From NCBI RefSeq assembly GCF_042100115.1, contig NC_091276.1:2604001-2668000 (forward strand): a DNA stretch of 64,000 nucleotides, written 5' to 3'. Position 1 is the first letter of the stretch. Every line of letters begins with the position of its first letter. Below, piece after piece: positions 54,786-64,000 of this stretch. This DNA comes from Alternaria dauci. Taxonomy: Eukaryota > Ascomycota > Dothideomycetes > Pleosporales > Pleosporaceae. The translations under genes and the position numbers were made by a program. The notes beneath the pieces were generated by a model. It made no database searches. It had not been told where the DNA came from and saw only the letters and a program-made list of their open reading frames with translations.

Positions 54786-55743
54786 TAGGTAGGTAAACGA
54801 ACAAAACAGTACAATACAATACAACAGTTTTTGAGGTCTTTATACGTACAGGAATTGTACGTTCTACGGGTAGATATTCTAATTACAAAGGTACATAAGC
54901 TATTAAATCTAAAAGGTATAAGATATATATATACACAATTCATCGAGAGAAAGAAAGAGTTCTAGTTTAATTATAGTAGTAGTGGTACACAACCTCCTAC
55001 TTGAAACCAACTCCAAGTAAGAAAGCCGTGCAATGCAATCGTCACCGATATACGCATGATACGGACGCGGACGGGAAATGATCTTGAGTGGGTAAATCCC
55101 GGATTCACCTTTTTCTCAACTTTGGAGAAAAAAAGGTGAATCTCCGACGGATACGAGTCTTGACTAACTAAATTTTCTTCCCTAAGAAGCGAAAACAAAA
55201 AGAGAAAAAAACAACCAAGAAAACATGAAAAACTCCTTCCCAAATGCCGCTTGCTTTGCTCGCTTGTCTCCCCTCCCTTCATATTTATGAGAGAGAGAGA
55301 AAGCATCCATCTTTGCAAGTTATAAAATGTGAGTTTTGACGAAAAGCCTTCATCAGAAAACGAGGTTTCTTTAGTGTTGAAACCACCATCCACCATCGCC
55401 GGCAAATGCAAGAGTCCCAGACAATGCTCAACACCCATGAAGTAACAAAGGAGAGATACCAAGGACGACAAGGTACAAGTGGCGCTCGAAAATGCTGAGT
55501 AATGTTTCCGTCGTCGGTGAAGTAGAGAGTAGTGGTGTGTACAAGGTACAGGTGATAAGGTTAGAGAGGAGAGAGAGATAGGAAATGGTATCTCTAAACA
55601 GCTACAATTTCAGCGTCGAGGGTTGAGGATCGGGGGGATGCGCATCGTAGGACTCTCGCTACAACGTATTTCCTCGAAAAAGCAAAAGCAAAAAACAGGG
55701 ATAAGAAAAGTTGTCAAGACTACAAGTGGCAGGCCATAGTGCC
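54786..55743. other. convergent 3' region, gene-free
   Basis: About 960 bp between the FAD oxidoreductase (plus) and the kinase (minus), so both 3' ends lie here. AT-rich near 54800-54970. A strong hairpin is at 55101-55143, and GA-rich runs (GAGAGAGAGAGAAAG) lie near 55290. The open frame at 55471-54971 (minus) has no recognisable feature and is not accepted. Confidence 0.5.
55101..55143. repeat. inverted repeat / hairpin (17-bp stem)
   Basis: Left arm 55101-55117 (ending TTTTTCTC) pairs with right arm 55125-55143 (starting GAGAAAAAAA), with a 7-base loop and two extra A in the right arm. The outer pairs are G-U and G-C. It lies between two converging genes and could be a bidirectional transcription-end or RNA-processing structure, or the remnant of a fold-back element. 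Confidence 0.75.
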
Positions 55744-57654
55744 TTACCACACCCACTCAAGGTCGCCCAGGTCGTCCGTGACCTGGGCGTGATGATCGGC
55801 ATGAGAGCGCCAATCTTTGCTCCTGTACCAGTTGTCCACCTTTTGCTCCCAAGAGCCGACAGAGTTTTTGTTCTCGTTGTGGCTGGGACCCCAGTTGATC
55901 TGACGCATGGCAGTGCCAGTCCGGCTCCGCTTCCGGGCGGACGCCGGGGGTTGAGCTGACTTGGGAGACCGTGAAGGCTTCGACGGAGTCTGCTGCTGGA
56001 CTTGCTGCTGAGCCTGCACGGCAGGACTACGACGGCGGTCGCCGAGAGCAGCCCACTTGTCGGCAGCGGAGCGCTTGTTGGCAGGCGCGGGGGTGCGATG
56101 CTCCTCAAAGACGAATCCAGTCGCAGCGCTGACGTGGTCTACCGCATTGCGAATGTTCTTGGGCGAGCGATCCCTACTGTTGTGGACGGTGGCAGGGTTC
56201 TTGACCTCCGACAAGCCGCCGCGGGGGGTCGACACACCTGATCCGGCTTCAGAGACGACAGCCTTGGCCTTGGACGACTTCTGACCACCAAAGGAGTGGC
56301 AGTTGTTCTCGAGCTCGGCAAGGAACTGCGCGTCATCGTCCTCCTCATCCCAGAGGTCACTCCAGCTCTTCGAGAAGACGTCGCGCTTCTTGCCAAAGAC
56401 GGAAGACATGCTGTTGAAAGCCTTGGCAGGGAGCGAGCCTGAAATGGGAACGGGCCGAGATCGGGCAAAGTTCATCGACTTCGGCTCGCTGACGTCAACC
56501 GACTTGAAAGATAAGCCCAATCCAGAGTCCACAAAAGATACGGCAGACGCGGTATCTGGCTTGACATCGTAGGGTGGACCACCAAACATCTCATCCTCGT
56601 AGATCTCCTCGTCAGGAATGGCTGAGAGCTGACGGAACTGCTGAGGTGGGGACATTGCCAAGGCTTTCGCCCATGGGAACGACCCACCGTTATCGAGCTG
56701 AGGTGTTGAGATGGAAGGCGTGCGGAGGGGCTCGCGGTTGGCTCCAACAGCGACAACGTCACGCTCCTCGGTGCAGAAGTCGTCGAGGCTCTCGTCATCG
56801 GTGGTGAAGCTGATGACGCGGTCGAGAGCGTCCTTGACGGCGTTGAGGTCACGCTTCTCGGGGTCAATGGCCAAGCACTGTCGAATGACCTCAAAGGTGT
56901 CCTGCGACATGTTGGGGAAGACATCGAAGAGGCTCTGGCGGTCAAGCGCAAAGTCGGCGTACAGGGGATCTGAAGAGGACGGGACCGCAAAGGGGTTGCG
57001 CTGGAAGAGAATGTTGAGGAGGACGATGCCAATGGCCCAGATGTCTGCCTTGGCGGTGGAGTAACCAGTGTTGCCAGGGTCGTACTGCTCGGGAGCCATG
57101 TAGCGGTCGCTGCCTACAGCAATCTCGTAGGACCAGGTGTCGGAAGTGGCGAGACCAAAGTCACCAAGCTTCATCGAGCCATCTTGGGTAAGGAAGATGT
57201 TCTCGGGCTTGATGTCGCGGTGGTAGATACCCTTGGAGTGGATAAACTCGACAGCACCGACAAGCTGCATCATGAAGTCGCGCACGTGCTCAGTCTCGAG
57301 GGGACCCTTGCCAACACGAATTGCCTCGTACAGGTCGCCATTGGAGCAGAACTCGAGGACCAGGTAGATGTGGTTCTGGGTCTCAAACGACTGGAGCAGG
57401 TTGACAACGTTGGGGTGGTCACCAAGGTGGAGGTGGACGCCAAGCTCCTCGGAGCGCTCATCGACTGCAAAGGCGGACGGGCAGTTGATGGCGGCGGAGC
57501 TCTTGGTGATGACCTTGATGGCAACGTTGTCGCCGGTCACAAGGTCCTTGGCCTGGAAGACCATGCCGAAGGAGCCATTGTTGAGAGGAGAGATGGTCTC
57601 GTACCGTCCATTGAGCACAACGCCGTCATGAAGCTGGTCGCGCATGCACTCCAT
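55744..57654 (-). CDS. Ran1/Ksp1-like serine/threonine protein kinase
   Basis: An intronless 636-residue protein starting at the ATG 57654 (MECMRDQLHDG; the frame upstream begins only with TTG). The kinase domain is at about residues 15-300: NNGSFGMVF (glycine loop), VAIKVI (catalytic Lys), HRDIKPEN, DFGLA and APEQYDPG, with a short insertion-free P-loop. The order and the tail (NWYRSKDWRSHADHHAQV…LEWVW) are those of the Ran1/Pat1-Ksp1-Vhs1 group, regulators of meiosis, TORC1 signalling and filamentation in yeasts. Residues about 310-600 are disordered and Ser-rich, with likely phosphosites. The 5' intergenic region is 3.1 kb long, longer than any other promoter here, suggesting complex transcriptional control. 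Confidence 0.86.
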   Translation of the reverse strand: MECMRDQLHDGVVLNGRYETISPLNNGSFGMVFQAKDLVTGDNVAIKVITKSSAAINCPSAFAVDERSEELGVHLHLGDHPNVVNLLQSFETQNHIYLVLEFCSNGDLYEAIRVGKGPLETEHVRDFMMQLVGAVEFIHSKGIYHRDIKPENIFLTQDGSMKLGDFGLATSDTWSYEIAVGSDRYMAPEQYDPGNTGYSTAKADIWAIGIVLLNILFQRNPFAVPSSSDPLYADFALDRQSLFDVFPNMSQDTFEVIRQCLAIDPEKRDLNAVKDALDRVISFTTDDESLDDFCTEERDVVAVGANREPLRTPSISTPQLDNGGSFPWAKALAMSPPQQFRQLSAIPDEEIYEDEMFGGPPYDVKPDTASAVSFVDSGLGLSFKSVDVSEPKSMNFARSRPVPISGSLPAKAFNSMSSVFGKKRDVFSKSWSDLWDEEDDDAQFLAELENNCHSFGGQKSSKAKAVVSEAGSGVSTPRGGLSEVKNPATVHNSRDRSPKNIRNAVDHVSAATGFVFEEHRTPAPANKRSAADKWAALGDRRRSPAVQAQQQVQQQTPSKPSRSPKSAQPPASARKRSRTGTAMRQINWGPSHNENKNSVGSWEQKVDNWYRSKDWRSHADHHAQVTDDLGDLEWVW

Positions 57655-58510
57655 TGGGATGGTGTGTAGAGGAGATGGAGGTGGCTTGGAAGTGAAGCCG
57701 GACAAACAAAGGAACAGGAAAGCTCGATATGCGAATCAAACAATGGGCAGACAGCCGAAAGCCCAAAAGCGATGCTCTATCAGACTTTTGGCGGCACGGA
57801 GTCGTGGGAAGATATCAATAAATGGTTGTAATGGTGTCCAGTGGTGGTGAGATGGTCCGGACCGAATATGTCGTAAGGCAACAGCAATGGCTGTCGAAGA
57901 AACGGAAAGCAAAAGTCGTCGGTGATATGCACAGAGGTCCGTCGACGGAAACAGCAAGGAAATGCTCAAGAGAGTGTGGTTCTCATTGGTCGGTATTAAT
58001 TGCGTATGGATAGCTCGAGTCAACGAACAATCGGGTGGGAGAGGAGGGCTGGAGTCGTGGACGACCAGAAAGGAAGAGGGATCGCTGCGTAAAAGAGAAG
58101 AGAGTCGTAACACGTGGAAGTGGAGGGTGTCGTCGGTAGGCAGACAGTAGGGGGTGTCTGGATGACGCGATTGACGGCGTGAGTCAGGTGGCACGGGCTC
58201 ACGCGGAAGGCAGCTAGCTTGGGGCCGAAGAGGGTCTCGACGATGCCAGTTGTTGTGGTGGCTACGACGGATTCGGCCGATGGAGCATCAAACGTGTGCG
58301 TGCGGAAGCTATTGCGGCGCAGGTGGTCGGTTGGAGTGAGGTGCGTGATGAGGATCGAGTGAGTAGGCTAGCTGTCGGGCGGATGTCGGGATGGCCAGCA
58401 GCGAAGTCCAATGTCACATCAAATCAGGACGCGGCAACGGCAGCTATATAATCGAGTATCCGAGTGGTATAGCGTGGTTGTCGTGTGGGAGTCGCGGGAT
58501 AGGAGGAGTC

Positions 58511-58537
58511 GGGGGTCGGAGGGCGGAGGGCGGAGGG
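58511..58537 (+). promoter_or_regulatory. G-quadruplex motif
   Basis: G-runs GGGGG, GGG, GGG and GGG separated by loops of five and four bases (within a GGAGGGC repeat of three units) meet the G3-N1-7 rule. It lies about 0.86 kb upstream of the kinase start, on the non-template side for a plus-strand transcript. The strand and real folding cannot be told here. Confidence 0.55.
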
Positions 58538-58551
58538 CGGAAGGAGGATGT

Positions 58552-58566
58552 TGACGTTGTTGACGT
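58552..58566. promoter_or_regulatory. two TGACGT (CRE/ATF-like) words
   Basis: Two TGACGT words start 9 bp apart, 15 bp beyond the end of the G-rich repeat. CRE/ATF factors bind TGACGT(CA). Spacing so close is unlikely by chance alone but is not proof. Confidence 0.4.
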
Positions 58567-60747
58567 CTGAGCTGCGAGCAGTTGCGGCTGCGGAAGAAGG
58601 AACGATGGTGAGGTAGAGGTTTATTAAGGCAGGAGCGGATGGGTATGATGAGGCTGATGGTGGTAGGAGGTGAGGAAAGCAACGCTAGAGCTTACGAACA
58701 ACGGCGAGCAATGGGTGGGTACGTGTTATGGAGGCATCGGGGGTGAGTGAGGTGATGGCGGGTAAAAGACGGCCATGCTGGGTATTAGAGGGCACCGCGC
58801 CAGGAGCAGCTGAGCCCTCGGGACCCGCTCACAGCAAAGCGGCGGTGGCCCGACAGGGGTGCGGCATTGGGCCTAGCGCGGATGCACTAGCCGGGGGAGC
58901 TACGTGGCTTGCATCATAAAGCAGCACGAGCGGGCGGGCCAATGAGGGGCGCCGGCCGCCTGCCAACTTTCCACGGCCTTCGATGCCTTTCCACGCTCCT
59001 TCGTCACTGTCGCTCGCCTTGCTCCCCAGCCTTTGTCCCTGCTTTGGCAGCAGCGAGCGGGTCTCTCGGCATCGCATCATCTCTCTTGCATCACTCGGAC
59101 TCGCTGTGCATAGTCACCCCACCCCGTCGGCCGCTGGCGGCCCATGTGCTGGCGGACGAGATGCTCAGAGATTAGCTATGACGACCGCTGAAACATTGTC
59201 CTGGCTTCCCAAAGACGGACGGCGGACAAGGCGCGCATCCAGACCACGGCCAGCCTGACCACCTGTCGTGCGCCAATGCTGGCCTAGCCCCAAGCGCCGC
59301 CGTGCTGATCGTATCCCATCGCAATGTAGCACACAGCTGCCACCTGGCCTGTAACTGCACTCGCCCCCCCTCCATGCCCGTCTCCAACGAGACCGTTATC
59401 TCTCGTTTCGTGATGCTTGCCACTCTGTCTGCAGCCGTCTTGCATGAGCCTTGCGGTGCGATGCCGACGTTGCACTCGCTGCTGTCGTGTGCTCTTGTGT
59501 AGCTCGCCGTGCCATCCAGGGGCTGCATCTGCGCCCCAATACAGCATGACAAGTGTTTCGTGTGCTAGCGGCGAGGCCATTTAGTACACTATTCGGCTGA
59601 CTATCCACCCTCGACTTTGGCCTCACAGGGTCGCGCGCTGGGCGGGTCGCGGCAAACATTAGAAATCCGGGGAAAGCTTGCCAGGTGCTGTGTTGTGACC
59701 CTCTATGCCATGTTGCTGCCGCACTTCAGCGTCGCAGCATCTCCCGGCTTCGACAACTATAGTCGCTACAACACGCCCTCTACATGAGACACGACACATG
59801 CATGTCTCGCGGCTCATCCACCCAGCGCAGCAATCGCGATCCTTCGTCGTCCCTCTGTTTGTTGTCTTTGGGGCTGCTCAGATTCCGAGCCAGCGTCCTA
59901 CTGCAGTCTAAAGGAGGACACGCAGTAGCTTGCAGCAGCTTGCAGCGTCCTGCGTCCAGAGCCACCCAGAGGGCGTGTTGGACAGGCACTCGCCGGGCTA
60001 CTGCAGGTAACATGCACCGGGCCATTTCTTTGTATCCACTCGCTGTGCCTGTCCCTGGGCTACCCTGGAGCGGTGTAGAGCAACAGCGACAACACATTCT
60101 ATACCAGCGAATAGTATAACCAACTTTTCTGGTATTGGATGCATTTTTGTCACGTTGAGCCGACGTGATCTCCATGACAGGCGGAGTGCAAGTGGGGGCC
60201 TACGGAAGCTATCTGGAAATCTTGCGACATCCAGCACCAACACGCTCCAATTAGCCAGGAACACCCGTCCATCTCTCCATGGTCGACCGTAGATACTCCC
60301 CAATACACGTGAAAAGTGTGGGTATTCTCGGGCTCGTATGACGGTGTGCGCCTCAACGACCAGCCTCACCTGTGATTCTGCGATGCTGCAACCGAGTCTA
60401 GCACGTTGTTGGGGAAAAGTCATCGTGACTGTACACATGGCCTCAACCTCCGATGCCCGATGACTCTTTGAAAATTTTCTTCTCGACAGCACGTTCGCGG
60501 CTGTCAGGCCTCATCTGGCAGTCGTCCTATAGTCGTCCAGAACCTGTTTACCATTCCAGTAATCTACAACTTGCCGTGGTAACACACCTCACCGCCATGT
60601 TTTGACGTTCCCGTCCCAGGCCTTGCACCAGTTAGCTGCCAGCCCAGACACACAAAACTACAGTTCGCAGGACAGAGGCGCCATAGCAGAGATTTCCCCC
60701 CCTCACCGCTATTCACCGCCCTGCACTCAACAACAACGAGCAAAACA

Positions 60748-62962
60748 ATGTCTCCCGCGTCCCTCGATGACGCGCGCTGGAAGCAAGCAGAGGTAGTGTT
60801 GCTCGATATCGGTAAGTCGCATCGCCTGCTTCTCGAGTCCCGCATGGAACGACTGCACCAGCCTCCACCAACCTGGCGAGGCACGCGCCCAGTCAGCAAC
60901 TGTCCGACGGCCAGCGACAACGAACCTTGCGCTCGCCTGTCATCCCATAATGTCTGTGTTGCTGCGCTCCCGGGCGGCGCTACCCCAGGTTTTTGCCTGC
61001 GCCACGACAACCTCAGCCGCCTTGTCCAACCTCGACGTGCGCGCTGACATGAACCTTCAGAGGGCACTATTTCGAGCATTTCATTCGTCAAGGATGTCAT
61101 GGTAAGCTTTTTCTCCGTCGTCGAGTCTCATTTCCCTCGCGCGTCCACTTTCCTCTGCTGTTCGTCTCGAGGCGCATCTTCCCCGCATCCGTCCAAGTGA
61201 TCAACACCACCAAACATCCACTCGAGAATCACGCCGGCCCGGACTCCCATGCCCATTCTGGTGTCATAGTAACTGCTCCCCTCGGCAAATGCAGCAAAGC
61301 CACTCGCCGCCTCTCATTTTCTCGCCTCCCCTGTTCTAGATCGTCTTCCCGACAGCTGCACCTGCCACTCCAAGTCTCTCACGATGATCCAACTTCCGTC
61401 ATCTGTCACGCGATGCCTGGCCTGTGGGGTGCAGTGTTCCCCCTTTTCGCACCGTCTTGCTCACAATAGCCGCAGTATCCGTATGCACTAGATAGTCTCA
61501 CACGACTAGCACGTAATTCGTGGAGCGATGCCGACTTCCAAAACCTCATTGCGTCGTTCCCAGCCGATAGCAAGACAAGCGCCGATGCGCTGATTGCGCA
61601 TGTCGAAGATCTTACGCGGCGTGATATCAAGGCTACGTACTTGAAGCAACTACAAGGTAGGTTTGAACAAATGAGTCTGTTTCATCCCCAACGTCGACAT
61701 GCCGGGATGCCATCTTTTGTGCCAAAGCACTGCCAACCACCAAGCGCCGACACCGCGCCGCTCTAAAGTCGGGGCTAGCGCCATCGATTGGTGGGCTGGT
61801 AGCTCCGATGCGCCAGTCACCACCGGCCGCATTATCGCGATAGTCGCCGCTCTGTTGCAGCGGACGCGTGGTAGTGCCAAACCCTCTGCATTGTCAGAAG
61901 TCGACGCCGCTCCAACAGCGAAGTCTGTCTGGCTGGCAATCGTACGGATCTGCTCTTCCCCCCCTAGATGCTACTGGCGTGGCTAGGGCATTATCACATG
62001 TTCGATTATGCACATTGGCCTTGTTATCATTGCTCTGCCATTGGCATACCGAATCAATACTATTATGTGGGCTTCGCCGAAGACTAACCAGTGTTCGTCG
62101 CAGGCACGCTTTGGACGACTGGCTTCCGCAACGGGGATCTCAAGACCCCGCTCTTCGACGACGTGGTGCCTACGCTCGAGCAGTGGAAATTTGCTCGTGG
62201 GAAAACACTAGCTATTTTCTCCTCGGGCAGCGTGGCAGCTCAGCTACAATTCTTTTCGTACGTCAGAGACGGCGGTCCCGAGGACGGGACCCGCGACATT
62301 AGATCCTTGTTCGCGGCGCACTTTGATACTGTGAATGCGGGGCCCAAGATGCAAAAGGAGTCGTATGAGAAGATTTGCAAAGAGTTGGACAGGGACGTGA
62401 GTGCCGTTGCGTTCTTGACTGATAATGTTAAAGGTACGTTGTGGATTTTTTTTTGGTTGTCATGCTGCTGCTGCTGTATTGGATTTGTGAAACAACACAC
62501 CACCCTCTCCTCACCGCCCTGAACCCGCCCCACCTCTTTTTGTCTCTCGCAGCAACGTCTGTCGGCCTACCAACACACCACTATAGTGTGACTTTACCTG
62601 ACACCACCCCACATGTATCTTTTTCTCGTCGTCATGCCGCATCTCGTTTAACCCACCTGTCTTTGTTACATGTTCCACGTATCTCTTTTCGCTGTCACGC
62701 GACCCCACTATACGGAGTTACACGCACATGTTTCATATCCTCTTTCACCCCACTCCTACTACTACACACGTGGCTAGGCTTTCGGTACAATGCGGGTTCT
62801 GGCGATACATTGACTAACACGTTCGTTTTGTGAATAGAAGCGGAAGCAGCGATGGAAGCGGGTGTGTATGCTGTTGTTGTTGATAGACCAGGGAATGCGG
62901 CGCTGGAGGAGGAGGCGAGGGAGAAGTTTGTGGTTGTGGAGAGGTTGGATGAGCTGCCGTGA
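60748..62962 (+). CDS. UTR4: enolase-phosphatase E1 (acireductone synthase)
   Basis: This HAD-superfamily enzyme of the methionine salvage pathway converts the diketo sugar phosphate to acireductone. Five exons: 60748-60811, 61061-61101, 61476-61656, 62104-62433 and 62838-62962, giving 246 residues, the usual family length. HAD motif I is VVLLDIEGTISSISFVKDVM, cut by intron 1 inside the Glu codon; motif II is IFSSGS; motif III/IV is FLTDNVKEAEAA. FFSY and LWTTGF also match the family. The introns are 249, 374, 446 or so and about 404 nt, several times longer than any other intron in the window, with GTAAGT/GTAAGC/GTAGGT/GTACGT donors and CAG/TAG acceptors. Every junction keeps frame. No signal for a second gene inside the introns was found. 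Confidence 0.92.
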
Positions 62963-64000
62963 GGGGTTTCGTTGTTGAGCGGTGCAGATGGGGGTTGGAG
63001 GTCAATGGAGAGAGATGACTGCTAGATGCGCGATTACGAGACTGTGTGCTTGTATTTCTTCAAATGGTCTTGCAGTGAAAAAGGTCTTTTGTTCTCGTTA
63101 TTGTACTCGCAGATTTTCATAAACTATATGGAACGAGTGATTTCACAGTAGGTGCAGTATTGTAGATTTAAAGAAAAGATGTCGTTTTCCTCCAATGTTA
63201 TCATTATTGAACAGTAGAATACCACTGCCTCTCTCGAAAGAAAATATAACTCCACACCCCCCCCCCCCCCCCCCCCCCCTCTTCCAAATTGTCAAGAGCA
63301 CTTTCATGTCTGATAGCCACAGGTTCTGCAAAGAAAGATAAAAAAAGACAGCTAAGAACCAACAAAAAAAAACTCTAAAATCCTCCTCGGAAATTTATCA
63401 CGGCAAGTTTTCTCACCCAGGGGAAGAAGAACCGACACACGGGCGGGAGATTCACAGCATAATCCTGACTCGGTGTATATCTGCCGACGCTTGGATTGGC
63501 TTGGGTTGTTGTTGTTGGGGTAGGGGGGAAAGCTGACAGACCAAGAACTTATTAGTGCTTACGGTTCGCAATGATCGAGATTTAGGGGGGCAAAGGGAGG
63601 TGGTTCTTCGGTCTCTCTCTCTCTTGCAGTTTCTATAATATTGACGTGAGCGAGGCTAGGCCAGTTCGTTGAGTAAAGGTTCCTGAGTATCGGGATCGGC
63701 GTGTTGGGCAATATTGTATCGAGGTTTAGATTTCGATTTCGGGGGAGTTTTCCGGGCGGGAGTTATGTATATATATATAAAATGTGTATGTGGAAATGGA
63801 CATGTTCGTTCGAAGATAAACTTTGGTAGGCGCCGGAGTGGCATTGAGGAGTGGCAATACGTTATGCGTTTCATGATCTGCTTGTTGGGAATGGGTAATG
63901 CTATGTATGGCAGGATGGATGGATAGGATTAAAGCGGCGAGATGAGATGCGTAAGACGTGTAGAAATTGCGTGAGGGGAAGTGTCCGTTGTTGATGTGCC
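62963..64000. other. gene-free right end
   Basis: About 1.04 kb. It contains the enolase-phosphatase 3' end, a 23-nt poly-C tract, a CT run (TCTCTCTCTCT near 63614) and a TATATATATATAA patch near 63768. The frames at 63874-63656 (minus) and 63714-63926 (plus) are short and unsupported. A gene could begin beyond the edge. Confidence 0.45.
63257..63279 (+). repeat. poly-C tract (23 C)
   Basis: Twenty-three consecutive C residues (G on the minus strand). Such homopolymers are length-unstable and are often wrong in assemblies. It lies about 300 bp downstream of the enolase-phosphatase stop. Confidence 0.9.

Larger units (their letters stand above)
57655..60747. other. 3.1-kb divergent intergenic region
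   Basis: Separates the kinase (minus) and the enolase-phosphatase (plus). GC-rich by eye between about 58700 and 60600. No frame is convincing: the longest (60492-59998 minus, 164 codons; 61100-60564 minus, 178 codons, which overlaps the next gene) show no motif. Notable sequence includes a G-quadruplex motif at 58511-58537 and two TGACGT words at 58552-58557 and 58561-58566. Long leaders or a non-coding transcript are plausible for such an interval, but are not shown. Confidence 0.5.

Noticed and set aside
54971..55471. 166-codon minus-strand ORF
   Set aside because: Overlaps the hairpin and AT-rich 3' regions; no family resemblance.
1..64000. CRISPR arrays, rRNA genes, insertion sequences or long terminal repeats
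   Set aside because: No regularly spaced repeats or transposase or reverse-transcriptase motifs were found; a fungal nuclear region would not have CRISPR.

Overview
The window looks like nuclear chromosome DNA of a filamentous ascomycete, most likely a dothideomycete of the Pleosporales type (inference). Most introns are 47-118 nt with GTAxGT-like donors and CTAAC/CTGAC branch sites. Genes are spaced by 0.2-3 kb on both strands. The gene set includes an EFR3-type PI4-kinase scaffold, an ING protein with a split PHD finger, a Gfd2/YDR514C-like protein and fungal ankyrin and zinc-finger families. Exon joins below were assembled by hand from splice signals and reading frame.

Layout. 0-8 kb: a small single-pass membrane protein, the GPI ethanolamine-phosphate transferase 3 gene, and an unrecognised two-exon protein. 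8-17.5 kb is accessory in character. It holds a long gene-free stretch, two diverged paralogues whose proteins start Met-Cys and share a spaced cysteine pattern, an AT-rich spacer between them, a weak broken ORF pair, and two small secreted cysteine-rich proteins of one family, one of them interrupted by an in-frame TAG. 18-30 kb is housekeeping: EFR3, a mitochondrial IF-3-like protein, an intron-containing tRNA-Ala(AGC), a C2H2 zinc-finger protein and a VTC2/3-type SPX protein. 30-39 kb is sparse, with a secreted S41-like peptidase and an F-box-like/ankyrin gene that carries a frameshift. 40-63 kb is gene-dense: an ING/PHD protein, the Gfd2-like protein, a FAD monooxygenase next to an amidase, a MMTAG2-like splicing-associated protein divergent from MED6, a FAD amino-acid-oxidase-like protein, a Ran1/Ksp1-like kinase and enolase-phosphatase E1. 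The last kilobase is gene-free and has a 23-nt poly-C tract.

The housekeeping genes serve GPI-anchor synthesis, plasma-membrane phosphoinositide control, vacuolar polyphosphate, methionine salvage, transcription and chromatin. They do not form one pathway. The adjacent FAD monooxygenase and amidase could be a small catabolic pair. No biosynthetic gene cluster, transposase, CRISPR array or rRNA gene was seen. The parts most likely to repay attention are the Met-Cys paralogue pair with similar upstream elements (10.8-14.5 kb), the adjacent live/dead secreted-protein pair (15.6-17.1 kb), the frameshifted ankyrin gene (37.5-39.0 kb), and the long-intron architecture of the enolase-phosphatase gene.
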